Assembly (NCBI RefSeq): GCF_004348825.1
Contig: NZ_SMJU01000020.1
Coordinates: 18,302 to 82,301, forward strand
DNA from: Arundinibacter roseus
GTDB lineage: Bacteria > Bacteroidota > Bacteroidia > Cytophagales > Spirosomataceae
Direction of reading: 5' to 3'
DNA length: 64,000 nt
Numbering within the stretch: position 1 is the first letter of the stretch; each line of letters begins with the position of its first letter. Below the pieces are notes generated by a model. The model did not search any database. It saw only the letters and a list, made by a program, of their open reading frames with translations, and was not told the DNA's origin. The translations under genes and the position numbers were made by a program. This document shows, one piece after another, positions 1 to 9,644 of the stretch.

Positions 1-6
1 AGGTAC

Positions 7-1386
7 ATGGCTAGAAAGAAAAGTAACTTACAGGATCGCTACCTGGTAAGAATGCAGGGAGGGAATCGGGGATTGGTGGAAGCCACTTCCCGAATGGATA
101 TTCATGAATTCCGTGTGTTTATGACCATGCTGACAATGGTTCTGCCTGAGGATAAGGACTTTGAGGAATACGAAATCAGAACGCAGGATGTTATCAAGCT
201 TTTTTCACTGGGCGATGACGGCCGGTATTATGAAGCGGTGCGGGAAGCAGCTGATCGGTTGTTCAATAAGAAATTTGTCATTTTGGAAACCAAAGCAGAT
301 GGTCAGGTTTACAAAACCACGATCCACCTGATTGACGAGACAAGTGAGCCAGTCAAAGAGAGTGAGCAAAATCGTATAATTGTCAAGTTCAATCCAAAGT
401 TAAAACCGTATTTGATTCAGCTTCAGCGGGAATACCTGACTATCGACATTCGCAATGTAAAGAATGTGCAAAGTCCCTATTCGATGAAACTCTATTTCAT
501 CCTTAAGCATCAGTATAATTTGGGAAACCGTAAGAAAAGCTATACCGTGGAGCGACTTCGGGAGATTCTGGCCATTGAAAAGCATGAATATCCGATGTAT
601 GGAAATTTCAAACAGAAGATTCTTAAAAAGGGGATGCTTGACCTGGAAAAGAACACGGACCTGAAAATTGTGCGCCTGGAAGAATTAAAAAACGGACGTG
701 CGGTAGAATCTGTTGTCTTTCACATTGAGGGCAAGGAAAGTACCAAGATTTCAAAAACCCGGACTAGTAAAAAGTCCGAATTGGATTCCAGCTCCGGGGA
801 GGAAAAGGAGGAAGATTTTCAGGAATTTGAGGTTGTGCAGCAGCAGGAAAAGCATGACAACCTGTTGCAGGAAATACATCAGCCGATCCGTCAGTATGTT
901 TCAGAGACAACGGTCAGTCATTGGATTGAACACTATTCGGTTGAGCAAATTCGACGTGGGGTAGCATACGCACTTCAACAGGTGGAACGGGGGAAGGTAA
1001 AAAACGTAGGAGCATACCTGCAAAAAATGGTTGCCATACCGGATTTGGTGGAAACAAAAGCCGAAAGTACTAAACCCAGTCATAAGCAAAGTGCAAAATC
1101 CCGTTCCGTTTCGGGTCCAAATGCTGCAACACAAGAACCGGACCTATCTCGTGCCGAAGCTCACCGGCAAAAAGTTTCCCGATTTGAGGAGTTGATCGAA
1201 GAGAATCAGCAGGCCACGGTTGTTATTCTTGAACATTTGAAGCGCGGTTTATTTGGTTCCTACTATAAGGATCATCTTTCATTGACGGAAAATATGGCAG
1301 ATCCCGCTTTATCTGGTATTTTGGTCGATATTGCTGCATCGCTGTTTCCGAAATTTTTCGAAAATTTGCCTCATATAGAAGATTAG
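7..1386 (+). CDS. Plasmid replication initiator, RepB/Rep_3 family
   Basis: This 459-aa protein is a replication initiator of the Rep_3 (RepB) type, which binds repeats at a plasmid origin and recruits the host replication machinery. The N-terminal half (about residues 10-235) has the family pattern: a basic start, a segment around EATSRMDIHEFRVFMTML, and a second winged-helix region around VQSPYSMKLYFILKHQYNL. The C-terminal half is variable, with an acidic stretch (SSSGEEKEEDFQEFEV, near residue 260) and charged helices. The ATG lies 7 bases into the window, so upstream control sequences are not visible. The following 800 bp are noncoding and may hold the origin. Family assignment is firm; whether the whole window is plasmid cannot be proved from this gene alone. 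Confidence 0.9.
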   Translation: MARKKSNLQDRYLVRMQGGNRGLVEATSRMDIHEFRVFMTMLTMVLPEDKDFEEYEIRTQDVIKLFSLGDDGRYYEAVREAADRLFNKKFVILETKADGQVYKTTIHLIDETSEPVKESEQNRIIVKFNPKLKPYLIQLQREYLTIDIRNVKNVQSPYSMKLYFILKHQYNLGNRKKSYTVERLREILAIEKHEYPMYGNFKQKILKKGMLDLEKNTDLKIVRLEELKNGRAVESVVFHIEGKESTKISKTRTSKKSELDSSSGEEKEEDFQEFEVVQQQEKHDNLLQEIHQPIRQYVSETTVSHWIEHYSVEQIRRGVAYALQQVERGKVKNVGAYLQKMVAIPDLVETKAESTKPSHKQSAKSRSVSGPNAATQEPDLSRAEAHRQKVSRFEELIEENQQATVVILEHLKRGLFGSYYKDHLSLTENMADPALSGILVDIAASLFPKFFENLPHIED

Positions 1387-1768
1387 TTTCATTTGAAGTG
1401 AGGAGGGAGCGAGCGAGATTACTATATAATAACTTTATATCGTTATTATTTCGTTACTATTTCCTTAAAGATTTGGCAGTTTCTATTATTTCGCAGCTTA
1501 TCTGCATACAGTATTTGGATAGTTAGTACGTCTAAATTAATTCAGCTCGCGATTATTTACATATACCTAGTGACTGGTCATGGAAGGACAATGGAAACTT
1601 CCTCAGACGGAATTGCTCTACCAGGTCTGAATCCAACGAAGTTAAAGTCCAATTGAATACGCTCCCCGAAGGTTCGCACCCTCCACACTTCATGAATACA
1701 AATTTCCATGTAGAAAACACGTTTTGAGGAAATATCCTTGTAGCTGATCAGCCGTAGGTGTGTCCAGC

Positions 1769-1799
1769 TCAATTGTATACACACTGCGTATACAATTGA
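1769..1799. promoter_or_regulatory. Perfect 12-bp inverted repeat, 7-base spacer
   Basis: The arms TCAATTGTATAC (1769-1780) and GTATACAATTGA (1788-1799) are exact inverse complements around a 7-base loop. No T tract follows, so a protein-binding site (initiator, resolvase or partition protein) is more likely than a terminator. The function is not determined. Confidence 0.45.
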
Positions 1800-2025
1800 C
1801 TCATCGGAAAAAAAAGCCGCAAACTGCATGCATTTCCGCAGTTGTTTCTCGCCGCACCCTTTGCCATACGCTTCGGTAAGCTGCCCGGCCAGCGACTTGG
1901 CGACCTGTAACTCTCACAACTTAGAGAACTATCCAAAATTAAAATTTGCCGCTAAGCTAGCATACAACCACTCTGTACCACCCGTAAAAACATACCAATT
2001 TTTAACGTATTGTTCAATCCCTCGC

Positions 2026-2055
2026 CCCTGTGTTGTTATAACCCACAGGGTTTTT
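2026..2055 (+). terminator. Hairpin with T tract, candidate terminator
   Basis: CCCTGTG (2026-2032) pairs with CACAGGG (2044-2050) and is followed by five T residues. The inner loop GTTATAAC is itself palindromic. It would stop rightward transcription ahead of the minus-strand gene ending at 2187. Confidence 0.45.
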
Positions 2056-2186
2056 CCCGGATTTCCTCAAAGCCGGCATCAGGAACCAGATTCCGGCCCA
2101 ATAAATTGACAGGAATACACAGTAGGCCAGTTAAAACGCCCTTCCCACTGATACCAAAGGACACTGGATTTATCTATTATCACGCG

Positions 2187-3053
2187 TCAGCTACCGCCGT
2201 ATTGGATTCCCTTAAATTCTCTTGTAAGGTCCAAAAGGGATTGCTCTACGCCCATGCGTTCGAGTGAGGATGCACCCACAAAACCATGAATATCGGTTTT
2301 ACTCAGGATATCTCGCACGTCCTGTGGTGTATTGACCGGACCGCCGTGGGCAAAGAAAAAGATGTCCTTATTCACTTCCCGGCCAGCATCGGCGATTTCC
2401 TGTGTCCGCTCAATGGCGTATTCCATTGAACAGGAAGCACCCGTTACACCGATGGAGCCGCCGATGGTGGTGCCGACGTGAGCTACAATGGCGTCTGCGC
2501 CTACTTCCGCCATTCTGCGGGCTTCATCGGGCGTGGCGACGTAGACAATGGAAAACAGATCCATCATCGTTGCCAAACGAATCATTTCCACTTCTTTGCT
2601 AAACCCCATTCCGGTTTCTTCCAGGACCTGGCGAAACTGTCCGTCTACAATACAGTGAGTAGGGAAGTTATTGACCCCCGAAAAGCCCATTTCTTTTACT
2701 TTCAAGAGATGATGCCACATCCGGCGGCGGGGATCTGAACCGTGCACCCCGCAAATCACGGGGATTTCGTCAACCACGGGGAGTACTTCAAACTCTCCAA
2801 TTTCCATTGCTACGGCATTTGCATCTCCATAAGCCATCAGTCCTGCCGTAGAACCGTGGCCAGCCATTCTGAAGCGGCCTGAATTGTAGATGATGATCAG
2901 GTCGGCGCCACCTTTTTCAATAAATTTGGCGCTGATACCCGTTCCGGCACCTGCCGCAATGAGCGCTTTACCCTGATCAAGGGTTTGACGTAAACGATCC
3001 CGTACTTCCTGCTTGGTGTAGGGATTTCCCTTACCAGTCCATGGATTAGGCAT
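2187..3053 (-). CDS. PEP-hydrolase-like TIM-barrel protein
   Basis: This 288-aa protein belongs to the phosphoenolpyruvate-hydrolase-like TIM-barrel family (the C-terminal half of the tomato Tm-1 protein and its bacterial relatives). Typical segments are GAGTGISAKFIEKGGADLII near residue 36, YNSGRFRMAGHGSTAGLMAY near 56, VHGSDPRR near 104 and FFAHGGPVNTPQD near 242. The length equals a complete family member. It lies 19 bp downstream of the Tm-1-like gene on the same strand, so the two are probably cotranscribed and together supply both halves of a Tm-1-type protein. The substrate is not established for this pair; a metabolic TIM-barrel enzyme is the safe description. Confidence 0.85.
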   Translation of the reverse strand: MPNPWTGKGNPYTKQEVRDRLRQTLDQGKALIAAGAGTGISAKFIEKGGADLIIIYNSGRFRMAGHGSTAGLMAYGDANAVAMEIGEFEVLPVVDEIPVICGVHGSDPRRRMWHHLLKVKEMGFSGVNNFPTHCIVDGQFRQVLEETGMGFSKEVEMIRLATMMDLFSIVYVATPDEARRMAEVGADAIVAHVGTTIGGSIGVTGASCSMEYAIERTQEIADAGREVNKDIFFFAHGGPVNTPQDVRDILSKTDIHGFVGASSLERMGVEQSLLDLTREFKGIQYGGS

Positions 3054-3072
3054 AATAAATGATGATATGTTT

Positions 3073-4314
3073 TTACTGGTTAAATGTATTCTTTTTAACT
3101 AAAAGTTCAAGCAGAATGTCCACAAGCTTTTTGGCAAATGCCGTGTCATTGATGTGCATGTCTAATTCATACAGGCTGACATGTTCTGCCACGTGTTCCC
3201 TGATCGAGCGAAAAAGTGCCGCATTTGCCTCGGGCTTATAGAAAATACCCCCATGTGAATCGACCTGTGAGAGGCCACGTAGCGGGATGACGATCGACGC
3301 CGGAGCCTTTGATTCGCTGACGCGTACAGCGAGCTTTTGTCCCAAAATCAGGTTCTCTTCCACGCTTGTCCGCATCAGGGTGACGTCCGGTGCCCAGCTA
3401 TACAAATGCCGGTTCTGGTAGTGCGCGGGAACCGTATCAAGCTGCGCAAAGTTAACCATGTCCAAACAACCGGGTACGACTACCTGCGGCAGGCCCATTT
3501 CACTTGCCGCTGTGAGCCTTGTGGGCCCGGCGCTGCATATACCTCCACACAGATCATCGGCTAACTCGGTGGTGGTAACATCCAGAACCGCATCAAAACT
3601 ACCTTCACGGATGAGTGCCTCCATGGTTCTTCCACCTGCCCCCGTAGCGTGAAAGGCCATGACTTCATACCCGGCCTGTTTCAATAATACCGTGCATTTA
3701 TCCACGCAGGCCGTTGTATTACCAAACATGCTGATGGCAATTGAGCCGATTGATCCAGGATCCTTATTAGGTGGCACGTTCGCCATGGCGCAAACCGCAG
3801 CAGCCGTTTGTACCACCAGGGCATTGAGGATGTGATTAGTGCCTGCCACATCCACAACCGAGGAAATTAAGGTAACATCTTTATGTCCAACCTGACGTGA
3901 GAGGTCTTTGGAGGCTACCGTGCTCAGGCACACTTTGGGAATGCCCAGGGGAATCGGCTGCATGGCAGCCAGGACAATATAAGTACCTCCACCTCCTCCC
4001 ATTCCCACGGCGGCCTTTACTTTTCCTTCGGCAACTAACCGGGCAACAATCACAGTAGCACCGCGGCCCATCACTTCAATGGCTTTTCCACGATCCCCTT
4101 CGGATTGAAGGTGAGCCAGCTCGTACCCGCCTTCCCGGGCAACAGTATCCGCTTCATAATCAACCCTAAATGCATCATTTGTCCCGTAAACTCCGGTATT
4201 GATGGTAATGACCCGCTCCTGATACGAAAGGATTTTTTCGATCAATAGGCTAAAAATGTCACCTTTTGAATCAAAACATCCCAGAACAAGCACGTATTTT
4301 TCATTTGAAAACAT
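3073..4314 (-). CDS. Tm-1-like ATP-binding domain protein (UPF0261)
   Basis: This 413-aa protein matches the UPF0261/Tm-1-like ATP-binding family. Visible signatures are the start VLVLGCFDSKGDIFSLL, the glycine-rich GMGGGGGTYIVLAAMQPIPL near residue 108, SMFGNTTACV near 195 and FHATGAGGRTMEALI near 221. Length is typical of stand-alone bacterial members. It precedes the PEP-hydrolase-like gene by 19 bp and the pair corresponds to the two halves of the plant antiviral protein Tm-1. Its bacterial role is poorly known, and nothing here ties it to a specific substrate. Confidence 0.85.
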   Translation of the reverse strand: MFSNEKYVLVLGCFDSKGDIFSLLIEKILSYQERVITINTGVYGTNDAFRVDYEADTVAREGGYELAHLQSEGDRGKAIEVMGRGATVIVARLVAEGKVKAAVGMGGGGGTYIVLAAMQPIPLGIPKVCLSTVASKDLSRQVGHKDVTLISSVVDVAGTNHILNALVVQTAAAVCAMANVPPNKDPGSIGSIAISMFGNTTACVDKCTVLLKQAGYEVMAFHATGAGGRTMEALIREGSFDAVLDVTTTELADDLCGGICSAGPTRLTAASEMGLPQVVVPGCLDMVNFAQLDTVPAHYQNRHLYSWAPDVTLMRTSVEENLILGQKLAVRVSESKAPASIVIPLRGLSQVDSHGGIFYKPEANAALFRSIREHVAEHVSLYELDMHINDTAFAKKLVDILLELLVKKNTFNQ

Positions 4315-5059
4315 AACTTTAATCCGGTTTTTTAAACAATTATGTTACAAAAACCACCCGTTCCGGAAGAGGGAACTACAATCGTTTTTGCGTGCTCATC
4401 TACGGGATGGGGGAGGTAGTTGTTACTGGATGTCAGACGATCGAAAGTCATCAAAGAACCACAGGTAAATCCATCCTTGAGACCTTCCGGGCTGTTGGAA
4501 AGGCCAAATTCCCTCTCCTGCAGGCCGTATTTATGCCCTACCATTTCCTTCATAGTATTAAAACAAAATAGGATTTCCTCTTACAAAACCGGCCTGTCCG
4601 CATGCCATAAATCAGTAGGTATTTTGCACCTGGATTATTCATTCTATGGTTTTGTAAATGTAGTACCAATCCTTGAATTTGACTCAGAATAGGCCTTGCT
4701 TCATACAGATAAAAATCTAAAACGTATTCTCTTTTAAATATACCGTTCAGGACTTCACTAATTCGGTTTGACCGGAATAAATAGGTTAGTGTATGACAAT
4801 CAATCATACACGTTACTCTTACTTGTTTCAATAAATTTATCAACCCATTACTTGCAGAGGTTTTATAAGCGGCCCTCCGCGGCGGAGGTTCACTTGTAAC
4901 GAGAACCTCTAAAAGCCAGGCGTGTCCAAGAACGAAGGCCGAAAATGTATGGCTGGATTTTCTCTTGTTTTTCTATTTTATCAGCCTGGAAACAAGCAAG
5001 TCAGTAAAATACAATTTGGCATTGCCACGTTTAGCTTTAACAACGAAACTCCTGCCATC
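4315..5059. other. Intergenic region, no gene recognised
   Basis: No reading frame in these 745 bp resembles a known protein. A GC-rich palindrome, CCTCCGC-G-GCGGAGG, lies at 4874-4888. The region separates the leftward Tm-1-like operon from a rightward barrel gene and should contain both promoters. Confidence 0.3.
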
Positions 5060-5734
5060 ATGAGCATGAATCGAAGCTTCGCCTTATTACTCCTTGTAGT
5101 CAGCCTCACCATCAGTAGTCAAGCCTTTGCGCAGGTACGTCTTGGCGTAAAGGGAGGCGTCAATGCATCTAAAATTCGATTTGCTCTGTTTGACACTGAT
5201 CCTATACCAGGATACGAACTCGGGCTGCTTGCAGATTTTGGTTTAAGTCCCCATTTTTCAATCCAACCCGCCCTGTTGATCAATGCCAAAGGTTTCAGCG
5301 TGGATCTTGATACTCGGGATCAGGCTGGGTAAAGAACGGGGAATACTATACTAATTTTCAGGCTTGTCTACACCGAAATACCCGTCGTGTTGCTATACAA
5401 AGCGAATATCGGTAAATCCTGGCGGTGGTATGGTGGCGCAGGTCCCTACGCCGGAATCGGCATCACCGCAAATACAAAATCAGATTCAGATGATTGGGAA
5501 GACCGAAAAATTCAGTTTACTTCCGAAAACCAAGATTCATACATACTCAAGGCCTTCAAGCGCATGGACTACGGGCTGAACGCCGTCTTAGGCGTAGAGA
5601 AGGATAACATACAGGTTGGAGTTAACTACAGCTACGGATTGATGCGCATTCTCCCCGAGGGAAACAACCCGGATATAGGTAAAGCTTACAACCGGACGCT
5701 CGCCCTGACGGTAGGCTATTGGTTTGGGGAATAG
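5060..5734 (+). pseudogene. Outer-membrane beta-barrel protein, two compensating frameshifts
   Basis: The ATG at 5060 opens a signal peptide (MSMNRSFALLLLVVSLTISS, then QAFAQ) followed by VRLGVKGGVNASKI, the standard start of PF13568-type porin-family barrels. The frame meets TAA at 5330-5332. Reading from 5329 in the next frame gives VKNGEYYTNFQ, clearly the true sequence. At 5362/5363 the original frame resumes with LVYTEIPVVLLYKANIGKSW and runs to a normal barrel end at 5734. One extra G in the GGG run at 5327-5329 and one fewer G near 5361 would restore a complete protein of about 225 aa. Either two real mutations or two sequencing errors explain this. Confidence 0.75.
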
Positions 5735-5851
5735 GGATTCCGCTAATTTTCAGGCACCATCTTGAAGTAACTGATTTATGCCCTATGAGGAAACCAATAC
5801 TAAATTGGTCCACTAACGCCGCATTTCTCCCATGTGGCAGATAAACCTCGT

Positions 5852-6868
5852 CTATTTCTCCGCAACAAATAGTATTTGCGCCGAATAGGTAGCCGCAGGA
5901 ATAAGTACCGAAACTCCACTTAGCTGTATGGATACAGGAATATCCGAATAAGTCACAGTTGTGCCAGGCTCCGTTGATTGGTCATTCCAGATTAAATCGA
6001 AAAAGGGTACACTTGTCGCTCCGGGGATTTCAACATAAGGAAAGCCGCCAGAGTAACTTGCAGCCGCCAGCGAAGCACTTCCTCCATTTCGTTGTGCGTA
6101 AAGGTGAAGAGAGGGATCCCATGTGGTTGTTGGATCGTACTGCATCTTTACCTTAATGCTGCCACTTTCAAACAGGTCAGCGCCGGGCGATGAAAGCATA
6201 TCATTGTCAAAAGTATAATTCAGGATTATTGGGTTACCGTTAGGCGTTGGCATTCCATAATCGTTTCCTGCTTCTGTAATCGTTGGGATGGTTACGGAGT
6301 TTGGGACATTGTTGACCGTTACAGGGACTATTTCTGAGGGAAAGGCTCCATCGTCACTAATGGTGTAGATAACGGAAAGGGTATGGACGGAAGCCGTAAT
6401 ATCGGCGTAGTTGTTGGGCACAGCCGAGAACAGAAGTTGATGCCCATTACCGGTACCGTTTCCTGTATAACCTCCCCCAATACCACTGATAATTGTTTGC
6501 GGATTAGTGGAAAGAGTAACCGGCAATGCGGGCGTTCCGAGAGTTCCGTTGCCCCCCAGCGCAGCAACCGGTTGCAATTTTATATCAAGCCCGGGAATCG
6601 TTTGGCTTATCGAAACAGCTACGCTGCGCGTACTGCCAGCTGCCACGGCAGACGTATAATTGAGCCACTTTGCGTTGTTTGTTGGGGTTACAATGGGAGC
6701 TCCGGCATTGGTTGGTCTTCCAAATTCCAGGGTAACGTCTGATCCTTCTACATCCAGCATAGCAACCTCGGGTAAGCTTACACTAACCATTTGCATGTTT
6801 GTTTGTGAAAAAACATTGGCATATACACCAATTAAGAGCAGAGTGAGTATGAAGACAATGCTTTTCAT
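5852..6868 (-). CDS. Secreted two-domain pilin/adhesin-like protein
   Basis: This 338-aa protein starts with a signal peptide (MKSIVFILTLLLIGVYANVF, cut after SQ). Residues 23 to about 198 align by eye with the whole 190-aa protein encoded at 10768-11340: both have a SLPEVAMLD / SIPEVALLD start, a WLNY motif, a GYTGNGTGNGHQL / SYTGDGTSNGHQL stretch and a YTISD strand at the end. The C-terminal 140 residues are an extra domain not present in the shorter protein. Its ATG overlaps the stop of the usher-like gene by 4 bases, so translation is coupled. By position and architecture I infer a tip or adhesin subunit exported by the chaperone and usher encoded before it. No named family was recognised. 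Confidence 0.6.
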   Translation of the reverse strand: MKSIVFILTLLLIGVYANVFSQTNMQMVSVSLPEVAMLDVEGSDVTLEFGRPTNAGAPIVTPTNNAKWLNYTSAVAAGSTRSVAVSISQTIPGLDIKLQPVAALGGNGTLGTPALPVTLSTNPQTIISGIGGGYTGNGTGNGHQLLFSAVPNNYADITASVHTLSVIYTISDDGAFPSEIVPVTVNNVPNSVTIPTITEAGNDYGMPTPNGNPIILNYTFDNDMLSSPGADLFESGSIKVKMQYDPTTTWDPSLHLYAQRNGGSASLAAASYSGGFPYVEIPGATSVPFFDLIWNDQSTEPGTTVTYSDIPVSIQLSGVSVLIPAATYSAQILFVAEK

Positions 6869-9555
6869 TTATCGCCTTGGTTATACCCCACCTTTAAGGA
6901 TTCCTGCTGATATTTTATCTCTCGCTGCTGTCTGATGATTCTGATAGTAAGAGCCCTGGTTTCGTCCGGCTGCAAGTCCACATCAAACAGCTCGCTGGCA
7001 ATTTTGTAGCGTTTGTCGAGTCCGTTTCTGTAAACTTTCACTTTCCAGTTGCCCGGGCGCAGATAAGTAAAATCGAACTCCTGGCCAATAGTTACTATTT
7101 TTCGGTAGAGCTGTGTACCATTGGATGCCTCAACTATAAGGCTCTCGGCTCTCTTTGGATCATTCTTAGCCAGAAACGGATCATAGATAGATTGTCCTTC
7201 GTTGCCGGCTTGGTCCACCTGCACGGTTCCTGCAATTTTGGCAGCTTTGGAAAGTCCAAAGTTAAGAATGGTTTCTTTATTGGTCAGATGTATTGCCAAA
7301 GGCAACAAGGTATCGGCAATGTCGGTCAGGCCTGTCGTTATTCGATCAATTTCCAGATAATACTGGCCGGGCGGAATGTTTTTGAAGCGATAATGTCCAT
7401 TGGAGTCGGTAACGGCACTTTGATTGCCAAGCCATAATTTGATGCCATCCGTTTTGGCTGTACCCAAATTGGCAATGGTCCCTGAAAGCGTTGCGTATTT
7501 GGCAATTTTTTTTATGGGAACATTTATGCGCCATAGATACCGGAGTGAAAGAATAAAATCCTTGTTGTTAGGTTGATTAGGTTGCAGGGTGTACCTGGCT
7601 GTTACATCCAGTTCGTGGTTTTTTAGGATTTGCTGATGGTACCTCATTTCAAAAAGATTACGGTCTCTGTACGATTCTTCGGGCATATAGTTGTTTTGGT
7701 AGAAAATACTCAGGTTAGCATTTCTCCCAAAACGGTTTGTCAGCCTGGCTCCATAATTGATGTTTTTCTGGTCTTTGATCTGGTAGCGGGCAGTCTGTGC
7801 ATAACTAGCATAAAAGTTGACGCTGGTCGTTAATTTCGCAAAGCCAATGTTTGTGAAATACTGTTTGGACAGACCGGAAAATTCCGAGAGGTAATTGTTG
7901 GTTTTACCAACTTGTCCGCCCATATCCAGCCTAAACATATTAATTCGCTGGTCGAGGTTTATTTTTAGAAATACTTCGTCGTAATTGTACTGTTTTACTG
8001 GCATTTGGTCTTCGTATTTTTGAAAACCGCCAAAAAATTTAAGTGAGCTGTTTTTTAGGTAATTGTACTGCAGGCCCGTTTGAAAATGGTTTCGGTAAGG
8101 AGCCACGCCATACAAAGTATCTTTTTTATAGTTTCTGGCATCTTGTCGGTAATTTGCATACATATTTACCTTCTTGGAGGCTCTAAACGCCACATTGGCC
8201 ATTCCGGAATGGGAATTTGAGAAATAGCCGGCGAAGTTCGTTGAGGCCTTCATAAACGTAAGGCCAAAGAGAAGTTTTTCAATCGACCTTTGAACTTGCG
8301 TTCTAAAAGCTACCCCTTCGGCTTTGCCATTTTTGCTATAGGCAAGCTCTCCCTGCAATTCTGTATTTTTTAGTAATTTGGTTGTGGCGGAAATGGAAGG
8401 CAGATGTGCTCCCACTACGCCGGTTACAGGCATTTTGTAAAGATAACTTATCGTCATTTCGGTCTGCCTGTTGAGCTGATATTTGGCGTATACCGACGCT
8501 TCGTTTTTAATATCCCTGAAAAAGCGGGGACGATTGTAGAAACCACCCAGAATAACTTTCCCAAACGTGTAGCTAAGTTCTGCTCCCCGTCCATACCGCG
8601 CATTTTCGGTTAGGTAGGAGGCTGTATAGCTTTTGTCACCAAGGTACGCATACAACCCGCCTTTTTGGTAGGTTACAAAATATTGTTCGTAGGGAGTAAA
8701 TGCGTTGAAGGGCACCGGACCAGGAGTTACCATGTGAAAGGATAGCATATCTTTGTTTTCTTTCGAAAGGCTGCCATTTCCGTACATTTCTACCTGGTAC
8801 CCTCCCTGATAACTCCCCCGATTCCGGCTTCCAATGTAGCTGAGGGAAAGTGATACCGGCAGACGGAAAAATACGTCATTTTCTTTTGCGGCAATCGGTA
8901 TGATTCGCACAGTACTATATGCATCGTAATGCGTTTTGGCATCGACCTTGGCAGAAAGGTGCAGAACCTGATACATTGTGGCCTCAATAGCGGCATCGGT
9001 ACTTTTGGAAACCATAATAGTTTTTGATTCTCCCGGCAGCAGCGTCATCTCCGCGCCACTGTCTATACTTGCGTGATCTGCCGTCAGGGTGAGTTTTTCG
9101 GGCATATTGCCGCTATTTTTTGCCAGAAAACTTGCCGTTATCCGGGCGCCGGCTTTCACATAATCGGACGAGTGGGTAGGAGTAAGCGTAAGTTTACGTA
9201 CCCCCGCAACGGCTAATTCCTTCGATTGGATGGATTGGACTCCATCTTTATTGGTCCTTTTTAGCCAAACGGTATAATTGCCCTGGGGTACCTGCTGCGC
9301 AATACGGATCGGTACAATATACAGTTTTTCCGTGTGTGCTTCCACCACAATGGTACTGCTACTACGCAACGCAGTGATGCCGTCAGCGGAGCTTTCCACA
9401 GTAAGCAGGTAAGTCATATCAATTGCCAAGGCGTTCTCCAGCTTAAACGAAACCGACGTGACCGTACCCGGTTGTACGATTTCGTTTTGACTGGTTTGCG
9501 CAAAAAGAAACCGCGAGCATAAAAAGAAAAAACAGAATACCCAGATTTTAAACAC
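6865..9555 (-). CDS. Usher-like outer-membrane barrel protein
   Basis: This 896-aa protein has a signal peptide (FFFLCSRFLFAQ), then about 200 residues of beta-rich, NEW3/Ig-like domains (for example VAGVRKLTLTPTHSSDYVKA), then roughly residues 240-690 with alternating aromatic beta-strands typical of a large barrel (YGRGAELSYTFGKVILGGFY, TGLQYNYLKNSSLKFFGGFQ), and two C-terminal carboxypeptidase-regulatory-like Ig domains (VTDSNGHYRFKNIPPGQYYL near residue 720). Length and order (periplasmic N domain, barrel, C-terminal Ig domains) match fimbrial ushers, although I see no sequence identity with FimD or PapC. It follows the chaperone gene and overlaps the next subunit gene by 4 bases. A role in secreting the neighbouring subunits is inferred. 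A generic TonB-independent barrel is the alternative. Confidence 0.6.
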   Translation of the reverse strand: MFKIWVFCFFFLCSRFLFAQTSQNEIVQPGTVTSVSFKLENALAIDMTYLLTVESSADGITALRSSSTIVVEAHTEKLYIVPIRIAQQVPQGNYTVWLKRTNKDGVQSIQSKELAVAGVRKLTLTPTHSSDYVKAGARITASFLAKNSGNMPEKLTLTADHASIDSGAEMTLLPGESKTIMVSKSTDAAIEATMYQVLHLSAKVDAKTHYDAYSTVRIIPIAAKENDVFFRLPVSLSLSYIGSRNRGSYQGGYQVEMYGNGSLSKENKDMLSFHMVTPGPVPFNAFTPYEQYFVTYQKGGLYAYLGDKSYTASYLTENARYGRGAELSYTFGKVILGGFYNRPRFFRDIKNEASVYAKYQLNRQTEMTISYLYKMPVTGVVGAHLPSISATTKLLKNTELQGELAYSKNGKAEGVAFRTQVQRSIEKLLFGLTFMKASTNFAGYFSNSHSGMANVAFRASKKVNMYANYRQDARNYKKDTLYGVAPYRNHFQTGLQYNYLKNSSLKFFGGFQKYEDQMPVKQYNYDEVFLKINLDQRINMFRLDMGGQVGKTNNYLSEFSGLSKQYFTNIGFAKLTTSVNFYASYAQTARYQIKDQKNINYGARLTNRFGRNANLSIFYQNNYMPEESYRDRNLFEMRYHQQILKNHELDVTARYTLQPNQPNNKDFILSLRYLWRINVPIKKIAKYATLSGTIANLGTAKTDGIKLWLGNQSAVTDSNGHYRFKNIPPGQYYLEIDRITTGLTDIADTLLPLAIHLTNKETILNFGLSKAAKIAGTVQVDQAGNEGQSIYDPFLAKNDPKRAESLIVEASNGTQLYRKIVTIGQEFDFTYLRPGNWKVKVYRNGLDKRYKIASELFDVDLQPDETRALTIRIIRQQREIKYQQESLKVGYNQGDK

Positions 9556-9644
9556 CTAGTTAGTGAAGCACTTGTAGCTTTTGGTTATAAATTTTTATAC
9601 TTAGTTTATTCCTTTGACAATTACACCTTGGTGAAAGAGATACC

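Larger units (their letters stand above)
1387..2186. other. Noncoding origin-like region after repB
   Basis: I see no convincing gene in these 800 bp. The first 100 bp are very AT-rich and contain two adjacent 11-bp direct repeats, TCGTTATTATT at 1440-1450 and TCGTTACTATT at 1451-1461, which differ by one base. A long palindrome follows at 1769-1799 and a terminator-like hairpin at 2026-2055. Placement behind an initiator gene makes an origin plausible, but two repeats are few for an iteron array. Confidence 0.4.

Noticed and set aside
1578..1829. Minus-strand frame of 83 aa behind repB
   Set aside because: Composition is not protein-like, it contains the palindrome, and it matches no family.
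2187..4314. Tm-1-like pair as an antiviral defence system
   Set aside because: The antiviral role belongs to one plant protein; nothing in this context points to phage defence.
4550..4843. Minus-strand frame of 97 aa
   Set aside because: No recognisable motif, no signal or neighbour support; likely chance in AT-rich DNA.
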